From contig NZ_JMLS01000018.1 in assembly GCF_000686845.1 (NCBI RefSeq), positions 124,001 through 188,000 of the forward strand: a stretch of 64,000 nucleotides of DNA, written 5' to 3'. Position 1 is the first letter of the stretch. The number at the start of each line of letters is the position of its first letter. This DNA is from Paenibacillus sp. UNC451MF (GTDB lineage Bacteria > Bacillota > Bacilli > Paenibacillales > NBRC-103111). The notes below the pieces were generated by a model, which saw only the letters and a program-made list of their open reading frames with translations, ran no database searches and was not told where the DNA came from. Below, one piece after another: positions 45,588 through 54,888 of this stretch. A program made the translations under genes and the position numbers.

Positions 45588-46871
45588 TTGAAAAACATTC
45601 AATTTGAGCGTGGCACCATAAGAAACATCCGAGTACATGTGCTGCCTACAGAACAATTTAAGACTTATGCATTATCGGTATACATCGGTACTCCCTTGGA
45701 GGAGCAGTCTGTTACTCCAACGGCTTTCACTCCTTTCGTGCTGCGCCGCGGCACACAGAAGTACCCGGAAACCAAACAATTTCGGGAACGGTTGGATGAT
45801 CTTTATGGAGCAGGCTTCGGTTTTGATATTTACAAGCGTGGCGACTATCAAATGGTTCAGTTTCGCATGGATTTGATTCAAGATCATTTTGTGAATAGTC
45901 CTGAATCACTTCTGCAAAATGGCATCGAGTTTCTTGGCGAAGTCATCACCAGACCCGCCCTTGAAAATAATCGATTTGTCGGTAAGTATGTTGAGTCAGA
46001 GAAAGTCACGCTGCAAAAAAGGATCGAATCCATCATTAACGATAAAATCAGATATGCAGCCGAACGTTGTATTGCCGAAATGTGCAGCCAAGAACCTTAC
46101 AGACTGCATCCATTAGGCAGCATCGACCAATTGCAGCGGCTGACACCTGAAACATTGTATTCTTATTATCAGCAGTGGCTTCAGAACTCGGTAATTGATA
46201 TATATGTCGTAGGTAAAACCAATCTTGAGGAAGTTATGCCGCTAATTGAAAGAAGCTTTGTAGTGGAAAGATCACAAGCCGGAAAATATCTGAATAAGCC
46301 TGGACATCGTCAAGTCGAGCAGGTGAAGGAAGTGGTGGAGCGGCTTGATGTCAACCAAGGCAAGCTGAATATGGGCTTACGAGCCTATTCAACCTATGCG
46401 GATCCTACATATCCAACGATGCTGATGTACAACGGCATACTTGGAGGCTATCCTCATTCCAAGCTGTTTACTAACGTGCGGGAAAAAGCCAGTCTCGCCT
46501 ATTATGCTTCTTCTCGATTGGATGGGCATAAAGGGATTTTAACGATACAATCAGGCATCGAGATTCAAAACTTTGAAAAGGCGGTAGCCATCATTCGTCA
46601 ACAGTTGGAAGCTATGACGAAAGGCGAAATTAGCGAGACGGAGCTTCAGCAGACAAGAGCCATGATAACTGGACATTTGCGTGAAATGCAGGATTCTGCC
46701 TTTGAGCTTGTCTCCTTTGATTTTAACAATATATTGTCGGGTGTTGAGCGTTCCGTTCCATCCCTCATTCAAGATGTACTTAACGTGGATAAAAAAGATA
46801 TCCAAGAGGTAGCCAATCAGGTCAAACTAGACACGATCTACTTTTTGCGCGACCGGAAGGGAGGAGAATAG
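45588..46871 (+). CDS. ymfF: M16-family protein lacking the zinc motif (YmfF-like)
   Basis: A 427-residue insulinase-fold protein. At the place where the active enzymes have HxxEH it reads FTPFVLRRGTQKY, so no zinc site is formed. The second M16 domain is present (GGYPHSKLFTNVREKASLAYY near residue 285). It is followed 3 bases after its stop by an M16 protein with an intact site, so the two probably form an active/inactive heterodimer as in other split M16 peptidases. TTG start with AAAGGAG upstream. Confidence 0.9.
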   Translation: MKNIQFERGTIRNIRVHVLPTEQFKTYALSVYIGTPLEEQSVTPTAFTPFVLRRGTQKYPETKQFRERLDDLYGAGFGFDIYKRGDYQMVQFRMDLIQDHFVNSPESLLQNGIEFLGEVITRPALENNRFVGKYVESEKVTLQKRIESIINDKIRYAAERCIAEMCSQEPYRLHPLGSIDQLQRLTPETLYSYYQQWLQNSVIDIYVVGKTNLEEVMPLIERSFVVERSQAGKYLNKPGHRQVEQVKEVVERLDVNQGKLNMGLRAYSTYADPTYPTMLMYNGILGGYPHSKLFTNVREKASLAYYASSRLDGHKGILTIQSGIEIQNFEKAVAIIRQQLEAMTKGEISETELQQTRAMITGHLREMQDSAFELVSFDFNNILSGVERSVPSLIQDVLNVDKKDIQEVANQVKLDTIYFLRDRKGGE

Positions 46872-46874
46872 AGC

Positions 46875-48161
46875 ATGAAGGCAATTCCGTATCCTAATGT
46901 GAATGAAACCTTATATGTGGAGCAGCTTCCCAATGGATTATCGGTATTTCTTTTGCCAAAGGAAGGCTTTCAAAAAACGTACGCTACCTTTTCCACCAAG
47001 TACGGCTCAATTGATAATCATTTTAAGGTACTGGGCGGACAAGAGAAGCGGGTTCCTGACGGCATCGCTCACTTTTTGGAGCACAAAATGTTTGAGGAGC
47101 CTACAGGTGATATTTTTGCCGTATTTGCTTCCAATGGTGCTTCAGCGAACGCATTTACAAGCTTTGATAAAACGACTTATTTATTCTCGGCAACAGAGCA
47201 TATCCATGAGAACTTGAAGACACTTATCAATTTTGTGCAAAACCCGTATTTTACGGACGAAAATGTTGAAAAAGAAAAAGGGATTATCGGGCAAGAGATT
47301 AAAATGTATGAGGACAATGCCGATTGGCGCTCTTATTTCGGTCTGATCGAAACGATGTATCATAAACATCCCGTTCACATTGATATAGCAGGGACAGTCG
47401 AATCGATTTCTCATATTACGAAAGAGCTTCTGTACGATTGTTACCACACGTTTTACCACCCGAGCAACATGAGCTTGTTTGTCGTAGGTGGTATAAATCC
47501 TGAGGAAATCATGGAGCTAATTCGAAACAATCAGGCAGAGAAAAATTACAAGACGCAAGGGGATATCGAACGTTTCTTTGACAATGAGCCTTCAACAGTC
47601 AAACAAAAAGAGAAGGTTACCGTACTACCTGTTTCTCTACCCAAATGCTTGTTCGGGTGTAAGGAACCTGACCAAAAAGCGTCTGGAAAAGAGCTGCTTG
47701 AACGAGAGCTTTCCATGAAGGTGCTTCTGGATATTTTGCTAAGCCCTAGCTCCGACATTTATCAGAAATTGTATGACGAACAGCTGATTTCGGATAACTT
47801 CGGCAGTGAGTATAATATCGGAGAGAATTATGCTTTCACGGTTATCGGCGGCGATACGAAGGATCCTGATCGACTGATCGCAAGAATCCAAGAAGAAATC
47901 GACAAAGTCAAGGAACAGGGAGTTCCTGCAGCAAGCTTCGAGAGAAGCCGTAAGAAAAAAATAGGCGGATTTATGAGATTGCTCAATTCTCCTGAAGCCA
48001 TTGCCAATGAATTTACAAAATATCGCTTTAAAGGGATTGATCTCTTTGATATTTTGCCGGCTTATGAACAAATGACACTTGAACAAGTAAATGAACGTCT
48101 TCGTCAGCACTTTAACTGGAATCAATTGGCGGTTTCCATTGTAAGAAGCGAACAACAGTGA
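46875..48161 (+). CDS. ymfH: M16-family zinc peptidase (YmfH-like)
   Basis: A 428-residue M16 peptidase with the inverted zinc motif H-F-L-E-H (in GIAHFLEHKMFEE) near residue 66 and a conserved downstream acidic segment (EKEKGIIGQEIKMYEDN). It is the catalytic member of the pair with the preceding gene. GGGAGGAG precedes ATG. Its stop overlaps the GTG start of the next gene. The substrate is not known. Confidence 0.92.
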   Translation: MKAIPYPNVNETLYVEQLPNGLSVFLLPKEGFQKTYATFSTKYGSIDNHFKVLGGQEKRVPDGIAHFLEHKMFEEPTGDIFAVFASNGASANAFTSFDKTTYLFSATEHIHENLKTLINFVQNPYFTDENVEKEKGIIGQEIKMYEDNADWRSYFGLIETMYHKHPVHIDIAGTVESISHITKELLYDCYHTFYHPSNMSLFVVGGINPEEIMELIRNNQAEKNYKTQGDIERFFDNEPSTVKQKEKVTVLPVSLPKCLFGCKEPDQKASGKELLERELSMKVLLDILLSPSSDIYQKLYDEQLISDNFGSEYNIGENYAFTVIGGDTKDPDRLIARIQEEIDKVKEQGVPAASFERSRKKKIGGFMRLLNSPEAIANEFTKYRFKGIDLFDILPAYEQMTLEQVNERLRQHFNWNQLAVSIVRSEQQ

Positions 48162-48916
48162 GTATTATCCAGCGGCCCTTCACCGATCAAACGGTGCTTA
48201 TCACAGGGGCTAGCAGAGGGATTGGAGCGGCTATTGCTGAACGATTTTCCTCCGTTGGGATGAATGTAGTAATTCATTACTTACAATCTCACGAGGCTGC
48301 CAACGAAACGGCTCGCAGCTGTATGAAGCACGGCGCCAAGGTGCTGACGGCTGCTGCCGATTTGCGGAGCAGAGAACAAATACTGCGATTACAGGAAAAA
48401 TTGGATCATCATGGTATGATGCCGGACATTTTAGTAAACAATGCCGGCATTTCTCACTATGGTTTGCTATCGGATGTGACTGAGGACATGTGGGACGAAG
48501 TGATGGACATCAATCTTAAAGGTACCTTTTTGACAACGCAGCAATTTATGAAGCCGATGATCAGCCAAAAGTATGGAAGAATCATCAATGTTTCTTCCAT
48601 TTGGGGGATTTCGGGCGCATCATGTGAAGTAGTTTATTCTACAGCGAAAGGCGGTATGAATGCCTTCACGAAAGCGTTGGCCAAGGAGTTGGCTCCATCG
48701 GGCGTAACCGTAAATGCTGTAGCTCCAGGTGCTGTGGATACATTAATGATGGCTAATTTCGATACAGAGGAAAAAGCCGCACTGGAGAATGAGATTCCAG
48801 TTGGACGATTTGCGCAGCCAAATGAAATTGCCTCACTGGTCTATTTCCTGGCTTTACCGGAATCAGGGTATATCACCGGACAAATCATCAGTCCTAATGG
48901 GGGCTGGCTTACCTGA
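48158..48916 (+). CDS. ymfI: Short-chain dehydrogenase/reductase (YmfI, FabG-like)
   Basis: A 252-residue SDR oxidoreductase. Cofactor motif TGASRGIGAA is near residue 16, NNAGISHYG near residue 95, and the catalytic Ser and YSTAK (Tyr-x3-Lys) near residues 148-165. It resembles 3-oxoacyl-ACP reductases but the substrate is not evident. GTG start overlapping the ymfH stop shows it belongs to the same unit. Confidence 0.9.
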   Translation: MSIIQRPFTDQTVLITGASRGIGAAIAERFSSVGMNVVIHYLQSHEAANETARSCMKHGAKVLTAAADLRSREQILRLQEKLDHHGMMPDILVNNAGISHYGLLSDVTEDMWDEVMDINLKGTFLTTQQFMKPMISQKYGRIINVSSIWGISGASCEVVYSTAKGGMNAFTKALAKELAPSGVTVNAVAPGAVDTLMMANFDTEEKAALENEIPVGRFAQPNEIASLVYFLALPESGYITGQIISPNGGWLT

Positions 48917-48995
48917 TTTTCCTGAATATTTAGGCCTCCTTTTGCGAAGATTAGTATTTGTAGTGATACTATATACTTAAGGGAGGCTAACACTG

Positions 48996-49244
48996 ATGGC
49001 AACAGCATTGAAGGTATTCGAGCGTTGGAAGGAATTTTTGGGTGAACGTGTAGAACAAGCGCAAAAATCCGGGATGAGCGATGAAACGATCAGTAAGCTT
49101 GCATTCCAGATCGGTGAATTTCTCTCCGACAAGGTTGACCCTGAAAACAATGAAGAGCGCATCTTGAAGGATCTCTGGGATGTCGCCGACGAACAGGAAC
49201 GTAAAACGATGGCACGTCTAATGGTGAAACTTGTAAATAAATAA
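48996..49244 (+). CDS. ymfJ: DUF3243 family protein (YmfJ-like)
   Basis: An 82-residue acidic, helical protein with no membrane segment (FERWKEFLGERVEQAQKSG near the N-terminus). GGGAGG precedes ATG. It stands in the ymf order between the SDR gene and ymfK, though here a lipoprotein gene lies between. Function is unknown. It ends at a terminator. Confidence 0.88.
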   Translation: MATALKVFERWKEFLGERVEQAQKSGMSDETISKLAFQIGEFLSDKVDPENNEERILKDLWDVADEQERKTMARLMVKLVNK

Positions 49245-49259
49245 ACGAATTCCTTATCG

Positions 49260-49286
49260 GCCTCCTTCATAGGAGGCTTTTCCTTG
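49260..49286 (+). terminator. Intrinsic terminator after the DUF3243 gene
   Basis: GCCTCCT (49260-49266) and AGGAGGC (49271-49277) pair perfectly around TCAT, followed by TTTTCCTT. Confidence 0.82.
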
Positions 49287-49340
49287 CTATTCATGATATA
49301 CTTAGATAAAGTATGTTTTAGAAAGGCGGCAAGGTGAAGT

Positions 49341-50186
49341 TTGAGTACTGTGAGATGGGCAAGTTATTTATCTGTTATTGTTAGTTTATTGCTAATTGTT
49401 AGTGGCTGCGGCAAAAATATCCCCGCAATTGATCCGGCTGTTCTTCAAAACAAAGTATCGGTGTTAGTGCTAACTAAACCGAATTTAAAAGATACGACAA
49501 AATCCACATTTACGAATACATTGCTATCCTGGCGGGATACCCAACATATAGCTTTTGAATGGATTCCTGATGTCACGGCAATTTCGGAAGAGCAAGCTAA
49601 TAAAATACGATCTGTAACATATGATTACATACTAGTAGTTGGAAACGAGCTTAATCAGCAACTACTGCCTTTTGCTTCAACGCTTTCTGATAAAAAATGG
49701 ATATTCATGGATGATACGATCAGTCAGAATACTTCAGAAGTGTCTGCTGCGAATATAGAGTGGAAGCAGACAGGTCCTGGTTTCATGGAAAATCAGTGGG
49801 GGGAGTGGGTTAAGCAGCAGCAGGTTATTGGTAAATCCATGGAATGGGTGACTGTGTCCTCGAATCCAATCCCATCAGCCTGGGCTCCATCGGAAGAAGC
49901 GGAGCGGATATCGATCTCGGATGCAGAAGGCTGGTATCCACAATTTCAGCTGCAGGTGAAGCAGCATGCTCCTGATTGGCTTGTAGTTTATTCCCCGCAA
50001 GAGTCTAGTGTTCTACAGCGCATGAAAAACTTACAGGTTCCCATCATCAATATGGCGTCCACCACTATCGATGTGAAGTGGGATATCGTACTTCCTGCGT
50101 TGTTAGCCCAAATGCAAAACAAGCAATGGAAAGCTGGAATCCAGGCTTACTCCACACAAGAGGTGCAAGTAAACAAGCCTCAATAA
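49341..50186 (+). CDS. Lipoprotein, possibly BMP/periplasmic-binding-like
   Basis: A 281-residue exported lipoprotein. The signal peptide ends in the lipobox IVSGC with Cys at about residue 24. The body alternates strands and helices; YDYILVVGNELNQQLLPFA and DKKWIFMDDT look like the basic membrane protein (BMP) substrate-binding fold, though shorter than usual and with no transporter genes beside it. TTG start. B. subtilis has no gene here between ymfJ and ymfK. Function unknown. Confidence 0.75.
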   Translation: MSTVRWASYLSVIVSLLLIVSGCGKNIPAIDPAVLQNKVSVLVLTKPNLKDTTKSTFTNTLLSWRDTQHIAFEWIPDVTAISEEQANKIRSVTYDYILVVGNELNQQLLPFASTLSDKKWIFMDDTISQNTSEVSAANIEWKQTGPGFMENQWGEWVKQQQVIGKSMEWVTVSSNPIPSAWAPSEEAERISISDAEGWYPQFQLQVKQHAPDWLVVYSPQESSVLQRMKNLQVPIINMASTTIDVKWDIVLPALLAQMQNKQWKAGIQAYSTQEVQVNKPQ

Positions 50187-50294
50187 CTTTTTGCAAAAAG
50201 CAGCAGGAATTATGCGAAATTTGTAGAATATTTTCGTAAGATGTTACAAAATATGAATAGATGGTCTCTTGACATCAGTAAGAGGTGTATAAAA

Positions 50295-51059
50295 ATGGAA
50301 ATGAAACAATGGTATATGGAATATCGAATTTTTAAAAATCGCCCCGGTCTGTTGGGAGATGTAGCTTCCTTGATGGGGATGCTGGATATAAATATTGTTA
50401 CGATTAATGGTGTGGAAGACCGTACACGTGGAATGCTTCTTCAAACAAATGATGATGAAAAAATTGACTTAATGGGTAAAATGTTGAAAAAAGTAGATAA
50501 TATAACTATAACTGCTTTGCGGGAGCCTAAGCTTGTAGATATATTGGCCGTAAGACACGGTCGCTATATCGAAAGAGACTCGGATGACCGCAAAACATTC
50601 CGGTTTACCCGCGATGAATTGGGGCTGTTGGTCGATTTTCTTGGGGAAATCTTCAAGCAAGAGGGGAATCAAGTCGTTGGATTAAGAGGAATGCCGCGCG
50701 TCGGAAAAACCGAGTCGATCATTGCGGGCAGCGTATGCTCTAACAAGCGTTGGACTTTTGTATCATCCACCCTCTTACGGCAGACGGTGCGCAGTCAATT
50801 GTCCGAAGATGAAATGAACGCCAACAATGTGTTTATTATCGATGGAATTGTTTCGACCATTCGTTCTAACGAAAAGCACCATATGCTTTTGCAGGATATT
50901 ATGAGCATGCCGTCGACCAAGGTCATCGAACATCCGGATATTTTCATTCGTGAATCGGAATACACCTATGACGATTTTAATTATATTGTAGAGCTTCGCA
51001 ACACACCGGATGAAGAAATATCGTACGAGAGCTTTACGACTGGTTTTGACGAGTATTAA
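50295..51059 (+). CDS. ymfK: DUF3388 family protein (YmfK-like) with ACT-like domain and P-loop-like motif
   Basis: A 254-residue soluble protein. The first 75 residues look like an ACT regulatory domain (YRIFKNRPGLLGDVASLMGM). After a linker a P-loop-like sequence GMPRVGKTES appears near residue 131, followed by a Walker-B-like VFIIDGIVST near residue 183. I chose ATG 50295 because GAGGTG lies 7 bases upstream; the first ATG at 50241 has none. A ligand-sensing nucleotide-binding protein is inferred, not shown. Confidence 0.85.
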   Translation: MEMKQWYMEYRIFKNRPGLLGDVASLMGMLDINIVTINGVEDRTRGMLLQTNDDEKIDLMGKMLKKVDNITITALREPKLVDILAVRHGRYIERDSDDRKTFRFTRDELGLLVDFLGEIFKQEGNQVVGLRGMPRVGKTESIIAGSVCSNKRWTFVSSTLLRQTVRSQLSEDEMNANNVFIIDGIVSTIRSNEKHHMLLQDIMSMPSTKVIEHPDIFIRESEYTYDDFNYIVELRNTPDEEISYESFTTGFDEY

Positions 51060-51104
51060 TTTGAAAATTTCACAACTAAGACATAACCGAAAAGGGGTGA
51101 GAAC

Positions 51105-51965
51105 GTGACTGATCTTGGCCAAATGCTGCGTAAAGCAAGAATGGAGAAGAAAATTTCTCTTGAGCAGCTAGAAGAAACTACTAAAATTCGTAAACGGTAT
51201 TTGGAAGCTATTGAAGATGGTAACTACAAAGTGCTGCCTGGCAATTTTTATGTCAGAGCTTTTATAAAGAGCTATGCAGAAGCTGTTGGTATGGATCCGA
51301 ATGAAGTTCTTCGTATGTATCAGAATGTTATCCCAACTTCTGAGCCAGAGCATGTAGAACCAATCCGATCGAAGAGAACCACCCGAAATACGGAGAAAAT
51401 CGGCAAGTATGCGTCTACCATAATGATGGTTTCATTCGTCGTGTTGATTCTAGGGATTATCTATTACTATCTCAACATGAATTACAGCGGCAAACAGAAC
51501 GAAGCCAATCCGAATAATGAGCCGAAGCGGGTTACGGACAAAGCCGAGCCTGCTCCCACTGTGAGCGGAGATACTTATGGCATTACATTGAATGATAAAA
51601 AAACTACGGCAGTGGTGACACCTACGCCAACACCTCCACCTGCTCCAAGTGTTGAGGTAAAGTTGGTGAAAAGTCAGGGTGGTATTGATTATTATTCGGT
51701 CTCCAACGCGGAGAAGCTTAATATCGATATGAAAGTAACCGGTGATGCTTGTTGGGTACAGGTAGACTCATTGGGACAAAAACGTGAGACGATAGATGAA
51801 GGCACGTACAAGAACGGAAACAATCAGATATGGGAGTTAACGAACTCTGCATTTTTGGTTTTCGGACGGGCTAATGCAGTGGAACTGATGGTGAACGGAA
51901 CCTCAGTTGCTCTTGGGGATGCGCCTAATGCTAAACGAATCCAGGTTGAATTAATCAAAACCTAA
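51105..51965 (+). CDS. ymfM: RodZ-like membrane-anchored HTH protein (YmfM)
   Basis: A 286-residue RodZ-type protein: N-terminal helix-turn-helix (about 1-70, MLRKARMEKKISLEQLEETT), one membrane helix (about 107-127), a Pro/Thr linker, and a C-terminal extracellular beta domain (about 185-286). RodZ links MreB to the envelope and shapes the cell. GTG start with AAAGGGGTGAG. It precedes pgsA in B. subtilis; here a small gene, yajQ and rimO intervene. Confidence 0.92.
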   Translation: MTDLGQMLRKARMEKKISLEQLEETTKIRKRYLEAIEDGNYKVLPGNFYVRAFIKSYAEAVGMDPNEVLRMYQNVIPTSEPEHVEPIRSKRTTRNTEKIGKYASTIMMVSFVVLILGIIYYYLNMNYSGKQNEANPNNEPKRVTDKAEPAPTVSGDTYGITLNDKKTTAVVTPTPTPPPAPSVEVKLVKSQGGIDYYSVSNAEKLNIDMKVTGDACWVQVDSLGQKRETIDEGTYKNGNNQIWELTNSAFLVFGRANAVELMVNGTSVALGDAPNAKRIQVELIKT

Positions 51966-52032
51966 TTAAAGTTTACCTTGTTGCGATTTGGGGCATGCTA
52001 ATACCAACTAGGTTTAAGGGATGGTATATGTC

Positions 52033-52203
52033 ATGACCGCCAGTTGGGTTGTAGTAGTATTAGGGATCATTGTATGTTCACTTGGCTGGTACTTAACGCC
52101 TAACGCATGGGGATACGGTATACTTGGATTCGGCTTAGCGCATATTGTACTTGGAATAGTGGATATGTTTCGTTTTTCGCCAGATCATGTAGAGCAAAGT
52201 TAA
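52033..52203 (+). CDS. Small two-helix membrane protein
   Basis: A 56-residue hydrophobic protein with two membrane segments (about 4-22 and 27-46) and a short charged end. I do not recognise a family. The start is uncertain: ATG 52033 has a weak site, while ATG 52021 directly abuts AAGGG. It follows the RodZ-like gene by about 65 bases and ends just before a terminator. Confidence 0.65.
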   Translation: MTASWVVVVLGIIVCSLGWYLTPNAWGYGILGFGLAHIVLGIVDMFRFSPDHVEQS

Positions 52204-52215
52204 GTACGGCTAATC

Positions 52216-52254
52216 AAGACACCACGGAAGCGATAGCCGAAGGTGTCTTTTTAT
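52216..52254 (+). terminator. Intrinsic terminator before yajQ
   Basis: AAGACACC (52216-52223) pairs with GGTGTCTT (52242-52249) over 8 bp with an 18-base loop and is followed by TTTTATG. Confidence 0.78.
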
Positions 52255-52304
52255 GTTATTCTTCGGTATAGGGAAAATTAAGGATAAAGAAGGGTGTGTC
52301 GTAC

Positions 52305-52796
52305 ATGAGTAGTGAGAGCTCATTTGATATTGTATCCAAAATGGATATGCAGGAGCTAAACAATGCCATTAACCAAGCGGAAAAAGAAATTGCTAACCGC
52401 TTTGATTTTAAAAACAGTAAAAGCAAAATTTCATTGGAAAAAGAAGAACTGGTCGTCCTATCTGACGATGAATTCAAACTGCAAAATGTGTTGGATATAC
52501 TGCATTCCAAAATGGCGAAGAGAGGAATCTCCTTGAAAAACTTGGAATACGGTAAAGTCGAAGGCGCTTCGTCTGCAACTGTACGTCAAAAGATTAAGCT
52601 CAAACAAGGTATCGACCAAGACAACGCTAAAAAAATTAATATTTTGATTCGCGATTCGAAGCTTAAGGTGAAAAGCCAAATTCAAGGAGATCAAATTCGT
52701 GTTACCGGTAAAAGTAAAGATGATCTTCAGCAAATCATTCAATTGCTTCGCAAAGAGGATTTACCGTTGGAGCTTCAATTTTTGAATTTCCGATAA
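52305..52796 (+). CDS. yajQ: YajQ family nucleotide-binding protein
   Basis: A 163-residue YajQ (UPF0234) protein with two ferredoxin-like domains; motifs [17 protein letters not shown] at the start and [20 protein letters not shown] near residue 125. Some homologues bind cyclic di-GMP, and others bind nucleic acid or phage proteins; nothing here decides between these. I chose ATG 52305 after AGAAGGGTG; GTG 52296 lies in the site. Length is standard. Confidence 0.93.
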   Translation: MSSESSFDIVSKMDMQELNNAINQAEKEIANRFDFKNSKSKISLEKEELVVLSDDEFKLQNVLDILHSKMAKRGISLKNLEYGKVEGASSATVRQKIKLKQGIDQDNAKKINILIRDSKLKVKSQIQGDQIRVTGKSKDDLQQIIQLLRKEDLPLELQFLNFR

Positions 52797-52832
52797 ATAC
52801 TAGGAACCTTAAGAAGTGGTTCTGGTGTTGTT

Positions 52833-52863
52833 GAGAGCCTGTAGTGGCAAGGGTTCTCTTTTG
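52833..52863 (+). terminator. Probable terminator after yajQ
   Basis: GAGAGCC (52833-52839) pairs with GGTTCTC (52852-52858) with one wobble, then TTTT. Its tail overlaps the -35 of the following promoter. Confidence 0.65.
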
Positions 52864-52890
52864 ACACGCTTCATTCCCATGTATTATACT
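52861..52890 (+). promoter_or_regulatory. Sigma-A promoter for rimO
   Basis: Consensus TTGACA (52861-52866), 18-base spacer and TATACT (52885-52890). The rimO start is 41 bases downstream. Confidence 0.82.
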
Positions 52891-52931
52891 TGAAACTAAT
52901 ATAGTAAGGCTTGAACATTGGAGGATATTAC

Positions 52932-54260
52932 ATGACAGAGAAAGTGAAGGTAGTTACGCTCGGGTGCGAGAAGAATCTCGTTGATTCTGAGATCATGTCA
53001 GGATTAATTCATGGTCGTGGCTATGAGCTCGTGAGCGAAAAAGAAGACGCAACAGTTATCATTGTAAATACATGCGGATTTATCGATGCAGCTAAGGAAG
53101 AATCGGTAAATACGATTTTAGATATGGCTGACCTGAAACAAACAGGACAATTGAAGGCCCTTATCGTATCGGGATGCTTGACTCAGCGCTATAAAGAAGA
53201 GCTGATGAAAGAAATGCCTGAAATCGACGGTATTGTCGGTACAGGAGACTTTCACAAAATTAATGAAATCGTGGATGAAGCGCTGGCAGGTAAAAAACCA
53301 ATTCTTGTTGGAAATCCCGTGTTTAACTACGAGGCATCTTTACCAAGAAGAGTTACCACACCTCGTTACACAGCGTATGTGAAAATTGCCGAGGGCTGTG
53401 ACAATGCCTGTACCTTCTGTAGTATCCCTATTATGCGCGGTAAATTCCGCAGCCGCAGCATAGAATCAGTCATCTCTGAAGTTGAACAATTGGCTTCGCA
53501 GGGCGTGAAAGAGATTAGCTTGATTGCACAGGATTCTACGAACTATGGTACAGACTTGTACGATGGTTTTATGTTGCCTACACTTCTGAATAAAGTAAGT
53601 GAGGTTAACGGAATTGAGTGGGTTCGTCTGCATTATGCTTACCCGGGATTCTTCACGGATGAATTGATTGACACAATTGCTAGCAATCCTAAAGTTTGCA
53701 AGTATGTCGATATGCCGCTTCAGCATAGTGAAGATAGTATTCTCAAACGGATGAGAAGACCAGGTAGACAGCAGGACGCTAGAGCCTTGATTGCCAAGAT
53801 CCGTGAGCGTATTCCAAACGTTTCCTTGAGAACCTCATTAATAGTAGGATTCCCGGGAGAAACCGAGCAGGACTTTGAGAATCTTAAGGACTTTATTAAG
53901 GATGTAGAGTTTGACCGTCTAGGCGTGTTCGCTTATTCGCAAGAACAGGATACGCCAGCTTCTCGCTTGCCTGATCAAGTCACTGATGAAGTGAAAGAAT
54001 TCCGTGCCAATACACTGATGGAAATTCAACGTGAAATTTCCAATCTTCGTAACGGTAACCGGATTGGCCAAGTCGTTGACGTATTAATTGAGAAGTACGA
54101 TGGCAGAGGAGACGTCTATGTGGGCCGTTCTCAGTATGATGCTCCTGAAATCGACGGTGAAGTTTTCGTCACCGGCACACAATTAAAGATTGGCGAGGTA
54201 GCTAAAGTTCGCATTACCCACTCGTTCGAGTTTGATTTATCCGGGGAGGTTGTGGCATGA
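52932..54260 (+). CDS. rimO: Ribosomal protein S12 methylthiotransferase RimO
   Basis: A 442-residue radical-SAM methylthiotransferase acting on Asp of S12. The N-terminal cluster Cys lie in LGCEKNLVDSE, NTCGFIDAAKEES and SGCLTQRY; the radical SAM CxxxCxxC is Cys156, Cys160, Cys163; a TRAM domain closes the chain. The NTCGF/DSE features separate it from MiaB. I chose ATG 52932 with GGAGG 7 bases upstream. It overlaps pgsA by 4 bases. Confidence 0.94.
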   Translation: MTEKVKVVTLGCEKNLVDSEIMSGLIHGRGYELVSEKEDATVIIVNTCGFIDAAKEESVNTILDMADLKQTGQLKALIVSGCLTQRYKEELMKEMPEIDGIVGTGDFHKINEIVDEALAGKKPILVGNPVFNYEASLPRRVTTPRYTAYVKIAEGCDNACTFCSIPIMRGKFRSRSIESVISEVEQLASQGVKEISLIAQDSTNYGTDLYDGFMLPTLLNKVSEVNGIEWVRLHYAYPGFFTDELIDTIASNPKVCKYVDMPLQHSEDSILKRMRRPGRQQDARALIAKIRERIPNVSLRTSLIVGFPGETEQDFENLKDFIKDVEFDRLGVFAYSQEQDTPASRLPDQVTDEVKEFRANTLMEIQREISNLRNGNRIGQVVDVLIEKYDGRGDVYVGRSQYDAPEIDGEVFVTGTQLKIGEVAKVRITHSFEFDLSGEVVA

Positions 54261-54835
54261 ACCTGGCCAATAAAATCACTTTGGCGAGGATCTTTTTAGT
54301 TCCTATCATCATGTTTTTTTTATTGGTGAATGTGAAGTTTCCTCATATCCGAATTGAACAATTCGTCATCACGTACAACCAGATTATTGCTGCGCTAATT
54401 TTTATTATTGCGGCCAGTACCGATAGTTTGGACGGTTATATTGCGCGCAAACGTAAATTGGTGACTAATCTGGGGAAACTGCTTGATCCGCTTGCGGATA
54501 AATTATTGGTATCTGCTGTGCTCATCTCTCTTGTAGAGATGGGTAAAGTGGGGGCTTGGATTGCTATTGTCATTATTAGCCGTGAATTTGCGGTTACTGG
54601 ATTGCGTCAGATTGCCTTGCTGGAAGGGCATGTTATAGCGGCAAGCAAGTGGGGGAAATGGAAAACTGCGACGCAAATTACTGCGATAATCGCTCTGTTA
54701 ATTAATAATTTCCCATTTGCTTTTATCAATTTCCGTTTTGACATCATTGCCAGCTGGATTGCTGCAATAATCACTCTGTATTCTGGTTTTGACTATTTCA
54801 TTAAAAATAAACACGTTATTAACTTTAACGAATAA
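54257..54835 (+). CDS. pgsA: CDP-diacylglycerol-glycerol-3-phosphate 3-phosphatidyltransferase
   Basis: A 192-residue membrane enzyme making phosphatidylglycerol phosphate from the product of CdsA. The CDP-alcohol transferase motif (D-x2-D-G-x2-A-R-x8-G-x3-D-x3-D) is complete, starting near residue 56 (DSLDGYIAR). About five membrane helices are seen. The start overlaps the rimO stop. Confidence 0.95.
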   Translation: MNLANKITLARIFLVPIIMFFLLVNVKFPHIRIEQFVITYNQIIAALIFIIAASTDSLDGYIARKRKLVTNLGKLLDPLADKLLVSAVLISLVEMGKVGAWIAIVIISREFAVTGLRQIALLEGHVIAASKWGKWKTATQITAIIALLINNFPFAFINFRFDIIASWIAAIITLYSGFDYFIKNKHVINFNE

Positions 54836-54838
54836 GAG

Positions 54839-54870
54839 ACAGTAGGACTTTCCTATTGTTTTTTGTTTTA
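54839..54870 (+). terminator. Intrinsic terminator after pgsA
   Basis: ACAGTAGGA (54839-54847) pairs with TCCTATTGT (54851-54859) with one wobble and a CTT loop, followed by TTTTTGTTTTA. Confidence 0.82.
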
Positions 54871-54888
54871 TTACAAGGAGATGTTGAT

